From: Autumnicola tepida
GTDB taxonomy: Bacteria; Bacteroidota; Bacteroidia; Flavobacteriales; Flavobacteriaceae
Direction: 5' to 3'
Assembly (NCBI RefSeq): GCF_031846485.1
Contig: NZ_JAVRHQ010000008.1
Span: 1-64,000 of the forward strand
Length of the DNA: 64,000 nt
Under the pieces are notes generated by a model, which ran no database searches, was not told the origin of the DNA, and saw only the letters and a list, made by a program, of their open reading frames with translations. Shown here piece by piece: positions 9,201 through 17,254 of the stretch; the stretch's first letter is position 1, and each line of letters opens with the position of its first letter. Both the position numbers and the translations under genes were made by a program.

Positions 9201-12200
9201 GTCAGCCAGAAAAATTATAATGATAAAGTTCTGACTGCAAATCTTATCATCAAAAAAGCCGAAGCCGTAATTACTGCCGAAGCTGTTCAGACTTTCACTT
9301 ATGACGGGACGGTGAAAAATGTTTCAGCGAACCTGAACCATTCAGAAATTGATTTAAGCTTCAGTCCGCAGCAAGGTTATACCGCAGCAGGAACTTATCC
9401 AGTAACAATTTCCGCGGAAGAAACTGATAACTATTTATCGGCTTCCAAAAATGTTTCGCTGGTGATCGAAAATGCCGAGATTGAAGGAGTTGTCTTTGAA
9501 GACGATAGTTTTGTTTATGACGGGAAAACGCATAGCATTTTCTTGGAAAACCTTCCTGAAGGTGCTTCTGTAACGTATGGCAATAACGGGCAAATCAATG
9601 CAGGAACTTATAAAGTAACAGCAACCGTAAGCCAGGAGAATTATAATGACCTGGAACTTTCTGCCAATTTGGTCATCAAAAAAGCCGAAGCGGTTATCAC
9701 TGCGGAGGCTACTCAAACCTTTACATATGACGGGACGGTGAAAAATGTTTCAGCGAAACTGAATCATTCAGAAACTGGCTTAAGCTTTAGCCCGCAGCAA
9801 GGATATACTACAGCAGGAACTTATCCAATTATGATCACTGCGGAAGAAACTGATAATTATTTATCAGCTTCCACAGATGTCTCCTTGGTGATCGAAAATG
9901 CCGAAATTGAAGGAGTTGTTTTTGCAGGTGAAAGTTTTGTCTATGACGAAACCGCACACAGCATTTTTGTGGAAAACCTTCCTGAAGGGGCTTCTGTAAC
10001 GTATGACAATAATGGCAAAATCAACGCTGGAACTTACAAAGTAACCGCAACAGTAAGCCAGGAGAACTTTAATGATGAAGTGCTGACTGCAGATCTTGTC
10101 ATCGAAAAAGCTGAAGCGGTAATCACTGCCGATGCTGTTCAGAGCTTTACTTACGATGGAACAATCAAAAATGTTTCAGCTAAGCTGAACCATGACGAGG
10201 CGCAGCTGACTTTCAGTCCGCAGCAGGGTTATACCAAGGCCGGAACTTACCCAATCGTAATTTTCGCGGAAGAAACTGATAATTACTTGTCGGCTTCCAA
10301 AAATGTCTCTTTGGAAATCAAAAATGCCGAAATTGAAGGAGTAACTTTTGCAGATAATAATTTTGTTTATGATGGGACAGCACACAGTATTTTTGTAAAA
10401 AATCTTCCTGAAGGTGCAACCGTAAAGTATGAAAACAACGACCAGATCAATGCGGGAACTTATAAAGTAACTGCAACCGTTAGTCAGGAGAATTTCAATG
10501 ATAAAGTACTCACTGCAGACCTTGTCATCAAAAAAGCCAAAGCAATAATCACTGCCGAAGCCGTGCAGACCTTTACTTATGATGGAACAGTTAAAAATGT
10601 TTCAGCTAAGCTGAATCATGAGGAAACTGAATTAATTTATGCTCCGGCACAAGGATTTACCAATGCTGGAAAGTATGACATAACCATTTCAGCGGAAGAA
10701 ACAGACAATTATTTGTCTGCTTCAAAAGAAGTTTTGCTGAAAATTGAAAATGCAGAAATTACAGGAGTGGCTTTCGAAAATGAAACTTTCACTTATGATG
10801 GAGAGGTTCATAGCTTAGCCATATCCGGTCTTCCTGAAGGCGCCACAGTGAAGTATGAGAACAATGACAAGACCAATGCAGGTACTTATAAAGTGACTGC
10901 CACGGTAAGTCAGGAAAACTACAATGATAAAGTACTGACTGCTAATCTTCTCATCAACAAAGCTGAAGCAATAATCACTGCGGAAGCCGTTCAGACTTTC
11001 ACTTATGACGGCACACTTAAAAATGTTTCAGCCGACCTAAACCATGAGGAAACTGAATTAATTTATGCTCCGGCACAAGGATTTACCAATGCTGGAAAGT
11101 ATGATGTAACTATTTCTGCTGAAGAAACCGATAATTATTTATCGGCTTCCAAAGAAGTTTCCCTGGAAATCGAAAACGCGGAAATTGAAGGATTAGCTTT
11201 TACTGATAATAGTTTTATCTACGACGCAAATTCTCACAGTACTTTTGTGGAAAACCTTCCTGAAGATGCTACCGTAAAGTATGACAATAACGGGCAAATC
11301 AATGCAGGAACTTATAAAGTAACCGCAACGGTAAGCCGGGAAAATTATAATGATAAAGTACTGACTGCAAATCTAATCATTAAAAAAGCTGAAGCCTTAA
11401 TCACTGCCGATGCTGTTCAGACCTTTACTTATGACGGAACGGTTAAAAATGTTTCAGCCAAGCTGAATCATTCTGAGACTGAATTGGTTTACAGCCCGCA
11501 ACAAGGTTATACCGCAGCCGGAACTTACCCGGTAACAATTTCCGCGGAAGAAACCGATAACTACCTATCGACTTCCAAAAATGTTTCGCTGGAAATCGAA
11601 AATGCCGAAATTGAAGGAGTAACTTTTGCAGACGACAGTTTCATCTATGACGGGACAGTGCATAGCATTTTTGTGGAAAACCTCTCTGAAGGTGCAACCG
11701 TTAAGTATGACAATAACGGCCAAATTAATGCCAATACTTATAAAGTAACTGCAACGATCAGCCAGGAAAATTATAATGATGAAGTACTCACTGCAAATCT
11801 TGTGATCAAAAAAGCTGAAGCGGTAATCACTGCCGAAGCTGTTCAGACCTTCACTTATGATGGAACGGTTAAAAATGTTTCGGCTAAACTAAATCATGAG
11901 GAGGCGCAGCTAACTTTTAGTCCGCAGCAAGGATATACTGCAGCCGGTACATATCATGTAACAATTTCCGCGGAAGAAACCGGCAATTATTTGTCTGTTT
12001 CCAAAGATGTCTCTTTGGTGATCGAAAATGCCGAAATTGAAGGAGTTGTTTTTGCAGATGACACTTTTATCTATAATGGCGAAGTTCACAGCATTTTCCT
12101 GGAAAACCTTCCGGAAGGTGCAACCGTAAATTATGAAAACAACGACCAGATCAATGCGGGAACTTATAAAGTAACCGCTACAGTTAGCCAGGAAAACTAT

Positions 12201-14129
12201 AATGATAAAGTGCTGACTGCAAATCTTGTGATCAACAAAGCTGAAGCGGTAATTACTGCCGATGCAACGCAGACCTTCACCTATGATGGTACGGTTAAAA
12301 ATGTTTCAGCTAAACTAAATCATGAGGAAACTGCATTGACATATTCTCCTGCACAAAGCTATATCAACGCAGGTACTTATGAAATAACTGTTTCAGCTGA
12401 AGAAACTGACAATTATCTGTCAGCTTCCAAAGACGTTTCGCTGAAAATCGAAAATGCGGAAATTGAAGGAGTGACTTTTGCCGATGCCAGTTTTGTCTAT
12501 GATAATACAACGCATAGCATTTTTGTGGAAAATCTTCCAGAAGGAGCAACCGTAAAATATGCCGATAATGAGCAAATTAATGCAGGTACTTATAAAGTGA
12601 CTGCAACGGTAAGCCAGGAAAACTACAATGATAAAGTCCTGACTGCAGAGCTTGTCATCAAAAAAGCCGAAGCGGTAATTACTGCCGAAGCTGTTCAAAC
12701 CTTTACCTACGATGGAACGATTAAAAATGTTTCAGCTAAACTGAACCATGAGGAATCTGCATTGACCTATGCTCCGGCACAAGGGTTTACAAACGCAGGA
12801 ACTTATGAGGTAACAATTTCTTCCGAAGAAACAGAGAATTACCTGTCCGCTTCAAAAGAAGTTTCCCTGGTAATCGAGCCGATAGAAATTGAAGGGCTAA
12901 GTTTTGAGGGTGCCACTTTTACCTACGATGGCCAGCCACACACTCTTAGTGTGATTGGACTCCCTGAAGGTGCAAGTGTAAGCTACAATAACAATGCTAA
13001 AACAAACGCCGGAAGTTATACGGTTACCGCAAGCGTAAGCCTGGAGAACCATATTGATAAAGTGCTGTCTGCAGAGCTTACTATTAACAAGGCCACGCAA
13101 AGCATCACTTTTGATGAACCTGCAGACAGGAACCTGCAAACCGATGATAACTTCCTGCTGGATGCTACTTCAACTTCAGGATTGGCTGTGAAGTACACCT
13201 ATACTTCTGAAAACACCGAACCTGCAGCCACGGTAAGCGAGCGCGGATTTGTAAGGCTGCTTGCCGCAGGCGCCATCAGCATTACCGTTACCCAGCCTGG
13301 CAACCAGAATTATGAAGCTGCAACTCCTGTTACCAGGACACTGAACATCGTAAACAGTACTGCAAGACTGGACAACGTGGTGATCAACGGTACCTCCTAC
13401 TCCAATCCTACCACAGATATTTATTACCTGATTGGCTGTGGCAGTGATGAAGACCAGGTGCAGATCCAGCTGGAATCCAACCGCGGTTCTTCCGCAGATC
13501 ATGCAGAAATGTTTACGATCGAAACACCTGCTCCCGGGATTTACAACAAAACCATAATGGTGACTTCAGGAGATGGAAATGCCAGCAGGACCTACCATAT
13601 CAAAGTTGAGAAAACCTTTGATTTTGAGGATATCGTGGTGCAGAAGTTCAATAATGTATTGTTGGTAAACAACAATCCCGCAACCAACGGGGGGTATAAG
13701 TTTGAAAGCTTTAGATGGTACAAAAACGGAGCCCTTATCGGAACCGGGCAATACTTTTCTGAAGGTGACAACGCCGGTGATGCGCTGGATGCCCAAAGCA
13801 ATTACTATGTGGAAATGACCACTGAAGACGGAGAGGTATTAAAAACCTGTTCCACTACCATCCAGCTGAGAAGCTCCTACAACGTGGTGCTGTCTCCAAA
13901 CCCGGTAAATGCAGGGGCATCTTTAGAGTTGCTTGCAGATTTCCCGAAAGAAGAACTGGCTACCATGCAGCTTTCCATCCATAACCTGAATGGGGCGCTT
14001 ATTGAAAGAATGAGTTCCAATAAGAAAATTACCACCATCGAGCTGCCGTACAACGTGCAGGCAGGTGTTTACATCCTTAGCATTAAAACAAACAAACGCA
14101 GTAAATCGCTAAAATTTATTGTTCGCTAA
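6294..14129 (+). CDS. Giant T9SS-secreted repeat adhesin with SprB and MBG domains
   Basis: A 2611-residue secreted protein. A signal peptide (about 1-26, ending TASGQ) is followed by a beta-sandwich region that resembles SPRY/lectin folds (about 29-225), a choice-of-anchor-D domain (about 236-338) and a SprB repeat (about 339-417, with GCNGDSTG and SYSVTVTDANGC). Next come an Ig-like module, one lone MBG domain (about 490-560) and twelve 142-residue units (561-2264), each made of two MBG-type domains. Another MBG-like domain, a cadherin-like sandwich and a type A T9SS sorting domain (about 2535-2611, SPNPVNAG to KFIVR) close it. The sorting domain predicts export by type IX secretion and attachment to the cell surface. 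Adhesion or gliding is inferred from SprB-like and MBG-repeat proteins, not shown. The barrel gene at 14169 is probably co-transcribed. Confidence 0.9.
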   Translation: MKHFYKKINKFLCSVALLFSFLTASGQDMNFFKFENHENTYTWPTNMSRHGFVRTYPAMTDSEAIYAWTIKIVADGYWPGRLGCSFGIASYPQIYPIDHEVGMYADEWAFRGRDGLKRHVDTENFGTALRTQGEYARLVLDRTTGNLRVYTKRLGEEKFSLEANKIMFTNVEPPEGTFFLPVVSAMGWKTVTVELVESSIYHKPFDSYDFTKDNLPKFDPGFIEVTSNEKAVSEEAPVDFGEATVFENTRRRTIKVQNIHRGAVIINGTRSIKISGANAEDFSVVSMPALTMEYTHKADLVLDFDPKAAGLRTATVTINGDGGENVPYSFDIQGTGIGGCTMTASISSKINVGCNGDSTGTATVTPANGIAPYTLLWDDPTAQNTATATELSAGSYSVTVTDANGCTDTASVTITEPVPYKVDAPTNVTACGSYSLPALTKGNYYTQPDGEGTALSAGAQITSTQTLYVYGKNENGCSDENSFEITINKNDIEEVTFSNDEVVYDGNAHTLAVAGLPEGATVDYDVSNTYTNAGSYKITATITSAHASCGDRTLTATLTIKKAEAVITAEAVQNFTYDGTVKNVSAKLNHTETDLSFSPQQGYTAAGTYPVIISAEETDNYLSASKNVSLEIENAEIEGVVFADDTFIYDGTTYSIFVENLPEGATVKYENNGQINANTYKVTATVSQENYNDEVLTANLVINKAEAVITAEAVQNFTYDGSVKNVSAKLNHSETDLSYSPQQGYTAAGTYPVTISAEETDNYLSTSTDVSLVIENAEIEGVTFTDDSFVYDGTTQNIFVKNLPEGASVTYDNNGQINAGTYKVTATVSRENYNDLELSANLVIKKAEAVITADATQTFTYDGTLKNVSAKLNHEEAQLTFSPQQGYTAVGTYPVKISTEETDNYFSASKNVSLVIKNAEIEGVTFADDSFVYDETTHSIFVENLPEGASVKYDNNGQINAGTYKVTATVSQKNYNDKVLTANLIIKKAEAVITAEAVQTFTYDGTVKNVSANLNHSEIDLSFSPQQGYTAAGTYPVTISAEETDNYLSASKNVSLVIENAEIEGVVFEDDSFVYDGKTHSIFLENLPEGASVTYGNNGQINAGTYKVTATVSQENYNDLELSANLVIKKAEAVITAEATQTFTYDGTVKNVSAKLNHSETGLSFSPQQGYTTAGTYPIMITAEETDNYLSASTDVSLVIENAEIEGVVFAGESFVYDETAHSIFVENLPEGASVTYDNNGKINAGTYKVTATVSQENFNDEVLTADLVIEKAEAVITADAVQSFTYDGTIKNVSAKLNHDEAQLTFSPQQGYTKAGTYPIVIFAEETDNYLSASKNVSLEIKNAEIEGVTFADNNFVYDGTAHSIFVKNLPEGATVKYENNDQINAGTYKVTATVSQENFNDKVLTADLVIKKAKAIITAEAVQTFTYDGTVKNVSAKLNHEETELIYAPAQGFTNAGKYDITISAEETDNYLSASKEVLLKIENAEITGVAFENETFTYDGEVHSLAISGLPEGATVKYENNDKTNAGTYKVTATVSQENYNDKVLTANLLINKAEAIITAEAVQTFTYDGTLKNVSADLNHEETELIYAPAQGFTNAGKYDVTISAEETDNYLSASKEVSLEIENAEIEGLAFTDNSFIYDANSHSTFVENLPEDATVKYDNNGQINAGTYKVTATVSRENYNDKVLTANLIIKKAEALITADAVQTFTYDGTVKNVSAKLNHSETELVYSPQQGYTAAGTYPVTISAEETDNYLSTSKNVSLEIENAEIEGVTFADDSFIYDGTVHSIFVENLSEGATVKYDNNGQINANTYKVTATISQENYNDEVLTANLVIKKAEAVITAEAVQTFTYDGTVKNVSAKLNHEEAQLTFSPQQGYTAAGTYHVTISAEETGNYLSVSKDVSLVIENAEIEGVVFADDTFIYNGEVHSIFLENLPEGATVNYENNDQINAGTYKVTATVSQENYNDKVLTANLVINKAEAVITADATQTFTYDGTVKNVSAKLNHEETALTYSPAQSYINAGTYEITVSAEETDNYLSASKDVSLKIENAEIEGVTFADASFVYDNTTHSIFVENLPEGATVKYADNEQINAGTYKVTATVSQENYNDKVLTAELVIKKAEAVITAEAVQTFTYDGTIKNVSAKLNHEESALTYAPAQGFTNAGTYEVTISSEETENYLSASKEVSLVIEPIEIEGLSFEGATFTYDGQPHTLSVIGLPEGASVSYNNNAKTNAGSYTVTASVSLENHIDKVLSAELTINKATQSITFDEPADRNLQTDDNFLLDATSTSGLAVKYTYTSENTEPAATVSERGFVRLLAAGAISITVTQPGNQNYEAATPVTRTLNIVNSTARLDNVVINGTSYSNPTTDIYYLIGCGSDEDQVQIQLESNRGSSADHAEMFTIETPAPGIYNKTIMVTSGDGNASRTYHIKVEKTFDFEDIVVQKFNNVLLVNNNPATNGGYKFESFRWYKNGALIGTGQYFSEGDNAGDALDAQSNYYVEMTTEDGEVLKTCSTTIQLRSSYNVVLSPNPVNAGASLELLADFPKEELATMQLSIHNLNGALIERMSSNKKITTIELPYNVQAGVYILSIKTNKRSKSLKFIVR
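7974..13087 (+). repeat. Twelve tandem 426-bp coding repeats inside the giant adhesin
   Basis: The phrase for KAEAVITAEAVQTFTYDGT recurs twelve times, with the first unit at 7974 and the last near 12660, a spacing of about 426 bp (142 codons) with no length drift. Each unit encodes an A-type MBG domain (FTYDG...SAEETDNYLSAS) and a B-type MBG domain (EIEGVTFADDSF...NAGTYKVTATVSQENYND). Some neighbouring units are nearly identical in DNA while others differ. For example, units 7 and 8 share an APAQGFTNAGKY variant. This suggests continuing unequal exchange. Copy number is likely to vary between strains and to be collapsed in short-read assemblies. Confidence 0.92.
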
Positions 14130-14168
14130 CGGGAACGGAATTCATTCTAAATCATCAAATAAAATCTT

Positions 14169-15059
14169 ATGAAATTCAATTATAAAAATACTTACCGGGG
14201 CAAATCAATTATGAAGCTGTTACTGCTTATGCTGGTTTGCGCTGCCATGGGAAATTCCTATGGGCAGTCTAAAAACGAAGTTTCCTTTTACCTGGAGGGC
14301 TCCTTCTCAAAACTTGATTATGAAGTCCTACAGGATAAAAGCGAGCTGGAAAACGGTTTTGGCTTTGGAGCGCAGTATGCGTATTATCTTTCTGAAAACT
14401 GGAGTATCGGCACAGGTGCAGGACTTCAGTATATGGAAGGCGCTGCTCAGCTCTCCTCTGTAGCAGATGCTTATGCCACTGCAGATCCGGAAGGAGAAGC
14501 ATTTGAATTCCGATACCAGGCAGAAGATTTCCGGGAAAACCAGTACGCGTATTTCCTGAATGTGCCTTTAAAAGTTCAGTTTGAAACCGGGGACATTGCC
14601 CGGTTTTATGCCGCGGCAGGTGCAAAGATGGGTTTTGTGCTTAAATCTGAATATGAAACAGAGGCTTCTTCGCTGGCCACCAGCGGGTATTATGAGCAGT
14701 ATTATGCGGAGCTCCGCGAGCCGATGTTCGCCGGGTTTGGGGATTTTGGGGCTCTTAATACTTCAAGGTCTGACCTTGGGCTTCAAACCAATTTGATCCT
14801 TAACCTGGAAACAGGGGTGAAATTCATGCTGGAAAATGACCAGACACTCTACATGGGCTTGTTTGTAGACTATGGGTTAAAGGACATAAAGCCTGAAAAA
14901 AACGGGCTAGACCTTATTGCTTATAATGCTGAAGATCCCATGAACTTTACAAATAACAGCCTGCTTACTTCAGCAAGTAATACAGCATCCACGGCATATG
15001 TAGATGAAGTAAAAACCCTGGCTTTCGGACTTAAAATCAGGTACGGCTTCCGGTTTTAA
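14169..15059 (+). CDS. Outer-membrane beta-barrel protein next to the adhesin
   Basis: This 296-residue protein has a signal peptide, best seen from the second methionine at 14211 (MKLLLLMLVCAAMGNSYGQ). Translation from 14169 would add 14 residues. The rest alternates polar and hydrophobic residues in strands and ends in KIRYGFRF, a typical barrel terminus with a C-terminal Phe. It looks like an OmpA-N/PorT-like eight-stranded porin-family barrel, not an obvious PorP/SprF. It starts 39 bp after the adhesin stop and is followed by a strong terminator, so the two genes form a unit. It may help anchor or export the adhesin, by analogy to SprB-SprF, but that role is inferred from position only. 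Confidence 0.75.
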   Translation: MKFNYKNTYRGKSIMKLLLLMLVCAAMGNSYGQSKNEVSFYLEGSFSKLDYEVLQDKSELENGFGFGAQYAYYLSENWSIGTGAGLQYMEGAAQLSSVADAYATADPEGEAFEFRYQAEDFRENQYAYFLNVPLKVQFETGDIARFYAAAGAKMGFVLKSEYETEASSLATSGYYEQYYAELREPMFAGFGDFGALNTSRSDLGLQTNLILNLETGVKFMLENDQTLYMGLFVDYGLKDIKPEKNGLDLIAYNAEDPMNFTNNSLLTSASNTASTAYVDEVKTLAFGLKIRYGFRF

Positions 15060-15079
15060 ACAGGGAAATAATTTGCATC

Positions 15080-15118
15080 AAAATCAGCCTCTTCAATTAG
15101 GAAGGGGCTGATTTTTTT
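15080..15118 (+). terminator. Rho-independent terminator after the adhesin operon
   Basis: AAAATCAGCC-CTTC pairs with GAAG-GGCTGATTTT across a six-base loop and runs into seven T residues. It lies 20 bp after the barrel gene stop, so it closes the two-gene unit. Confidence 0.85.
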
Positions 15119-15429
15119 GCACATGCAGTAGATGGAGATGGAAATTGGTTACCAAATTTTTCTCTACAAAAGAAGGTTACCTTCAAAAGATTCCGACAAA
15201 AGAGATAATAATCCTTCTTTTGATTCTTTTCTATAAAACCGGCCAACTTTTTAAAGTTGATAATGTGTTGAAGCGGGATCAATTTTTTTCAGCCTCTGGA
15301 AAGACTTGTAATTACTTATAATTTGAAAAACCGGTCATTCCCTCCCATTCACTTTTCACGCGAGTCTGCTTATTTCATCCCCTGATTCTAAGGCTGAACT
15401 TCTTAAAAATAAAGAAAAAACTATGCATT
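15119..15429. other. 311-bp gap between convergent genes, nothing recognised
   Basis: The stretch lies between the terminator of the adhesin unit and the 3' end of the universal stress gene. A 61-codon minus-strand frame is present but has no coding character or recognisable start signal, so I leave it out. Confidence 0.4.
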
Positions 15430-16263
15430 CTACCCGTGAAGTACCAGGATAGGAAGCTGGTTATTTACCATAGAGCAAAGGCCATAGCGGGTATGTAACA
15501 GCCGGTCACATACATTCAGATTTTTTCCCAGCACTACGATAATATCAAATTTTTCCTGTATTTCCAGAAGAACATCCCTGCTAAAAATGGCCGGTTCTGC
15601 CATATCTATGTAATCCACCTTTGCCCCATTCAGCAGGTCCGGAAGTTTATGCGCTACCGTTTCCTCTTTTTTAACCCCAAAATCATTTTCCTCTATTTCC
15701 ACTACGGTCATTTGTGTATCCTTAAGAAAACTGCAGTTTTTAATATGCTGGTATATCCTCTCTTCAGACAAAACCGAATAATCTATGGGCAAAATACTGG
15801 TTTCAGGCTTTCTATATTTTTGATTTTCGGGCACTGCCACAATATTGCACTTAATTTTTCGCACCACCTCATAGGCATGGTCCCCCAATAGAGGATGATG
15901 CCTTACATCACGGCTTATCGCTCCAATAAAAATAAGGTCGATCTTCTTTTCTGCAACGCACCTTCGCACCGCATTAATAAGGTTTTCTGAAGATAAAATG
16001 CTGTGAAATTCCAGTTTTAAATTGTTGGAATACTGTTGAAATAACTCAATACTTTTATGCAATTTCCCGGATATTTCCACCATTTTTCGCTCCAGAACAT
16101 CGGGCACCGCTTTCTTAAAGTTAATATTCTGGATATTGAGCACATAAATCTGGCCCGGAGCATTGCCAAGGAAATCCAGGGCATACTTGCCTGTATTATT
16201 CGACACTTCTGAAAAATCAGTCAGGATTAGTACATTCATCACATCGGGTTCAAATAACTTCAT
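15430..16263 (-). CDS. Universal stress protein, tandem UspA domains
   Basis: This 277-residue protein has two UspA-like halves. The first begins MNVLILTDFSEVSNN, the usual Usp opening, and continues to IFIGAISRD and a GDHAYEVVRKIKCNIVAVPE end. The second (about 150-277) is shorter and more divergent, ending in MVNNQLPILVLHG. The ATG at 16263 would put eight extra residues before MNVLIL. The methionine at 16239 fits the family better and may be the true start. Two-domain Usp proteins of about 280 residues are common in Flavobacteriia and are linked to stress survival. It appears to be transcribed alone. Confidence 0.8.
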   Translation of the reverse strand: MKLFEPDVMNVLILTDFSEVSNNTGKYALDFLGNAPGQIYVLNIQNINFKKAVPDVLERKMVEISGKLHKSIELFQQYSNNLKLEFHSILSSENLINAVRRCVAEKKIDLIFIGAISRDVRHHPLLGDHAYEVVRKIKCNIVAVPENQKYRKPETSILPIDYSVLSEERIYQHIKNCSFLKDTQMTVVEIEENDFGVKKEETVAHKLPDLLNGAKVDYIDMAEPAIFSRDVLLEIQEKFDIIVVLGKNLNVCDRLLHTRYGLCSMVNNQLPILVLHG

Positions 16264-16582
16264 ACAAAATTATGAGAACCATAGAGCTGGAAAAATGACC
16301 AAAATCATTTACAGGGATCTTTTAAAAAAGGTTTGCAATTTCAGCATTTTCACTTCAAAGTTAAAGTAACCCTTTCCTTAGTTGTTTGAGGGTTAAGTAT
16401 TTAGGATTTTGAGCTGAAAAAATTAATGAAAAAAGCATGGCGAGAGAGATAAAAGATCTTTTTTCTTGGCTAAGATTTTATACTACAAAAATTGGCTGAT
16501 TTTTTACATGATATATTCAGGTATAACAGAAGAGGCCTACAGATTGTGGCCATCATTATGTCCAGCTGCTTCAATTTTCAAG

Positions 16583-17125
16583 TTATAAATTCTTGTTTTC
16601 CTCTTCATCCTCTTCATCTTTCATTAAATCATCTAAAAAATCTTCCAGGGAACGATTGTTTTCAATTTTTTCTTCATCGGTCATTTTTTCGTACTCTCCC
16701 ATGCTCTGTTCAATATTATTCAATTGTTCCTGTACCTCTTCTTCTTCAAAGCCCGCAAAGGTCATTTCATAAAGACAATGCGCCAAGATCTCCAATTCTG
16801 TAAATTCCTTTAAACTTTCTTCATTAATATCCATACCCAACCATTTCTTCCAGGGAGTGAATTCTATGGCCTGGGAAAATTCTTCTTCCTCATTTTTTGG
16901 ATGCTTATATCGGCCAGAAACATCAACGTAGGCTGAACCATCAAAATGATCAAATACTGTCTTAACCACAATGGTCATATCGGTTTCTTCCGGGTTCATC
17001 ATCAACAAATTCGCATATACATCTTCATATCCTTCACTGTTCTTCTCTTCCCCGGGATATAAATCGAAAAGAATGGTTGAAATACTTAACCAGAAATTAT
17101 TTTGTAGAAGTTGTTTTAGGGTCAT
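16583..17125 (-). CDS. Acidic hypothetical protein
   Basis: This 180-residue protein lacks a signal peptide and membrane segments. It opens MTLKQLLQNNFW and has a middle part with mixed helix and strand character (TDMTIVVKTVFDHFDGSAYVDVSG, residues about 49-72). Its C-terminus is rich in Glu and Asp and probably flexible. The beginning resembles small cytoplasmic Bacteroidota proteins of DUF6557 type, from memory and with low certainty. It is encoded alone, between the Usp gene and the AraC/TPR regulator. Function unknown. Confidence 0.6.
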   Translation of the reverse strand: MTLKQLLQNNFWLSISTILFDLYPGEEKNSEGYEDVYANLLMMNPEETDMTIVVKTVFDHFDGSAYVDVSGRYKHPKNEEEEFSQAIEFTPWKKWLGMDINEESLKEFTELEILAHCLYEMTFAGFEEEEVQEQLNNIEQSMGEYEKMTDEEKIENNRSLEDFLDDLMKDEEDEEENKNL

Positions 17126-17254
17126 AACCTGAAAATTTCAATTAAACACAAGGATGTTATTGATGTTTTTCAACCAGGCATTTGGAGAAAATTTCTTAAA
17201 ATTAAGATATTTATCAGCATAAATATTCCTAAATCTTTCTATTTTCCTCTTTCA

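Noticed and set aside
8133..12698. Several minus-strand frames of 60-100 codons across the adhesin
   Set aside because: They recur with the repeat unit and are antisense shadows of it; none has an independent signal or family.
7974..13087. Regular repeats that could suggest a CRISPR or satellite array
   Set aside because: The 426-bp units are in frame with one continuous coding sequence and encode MBG domains; there are no short repeats with unique spacers.
14169..15059. A PorP/SprF-type T9SS partner of the adhesin
   Set aside because: The place fits, but the sequence does not show the PorP/SprF pattern, so I kept the general barrel call.
15097..15282. Minus-strand frame of 61 codons
   Set aside because: It overlaps the terminator of the adhesin unit and has no coding character.
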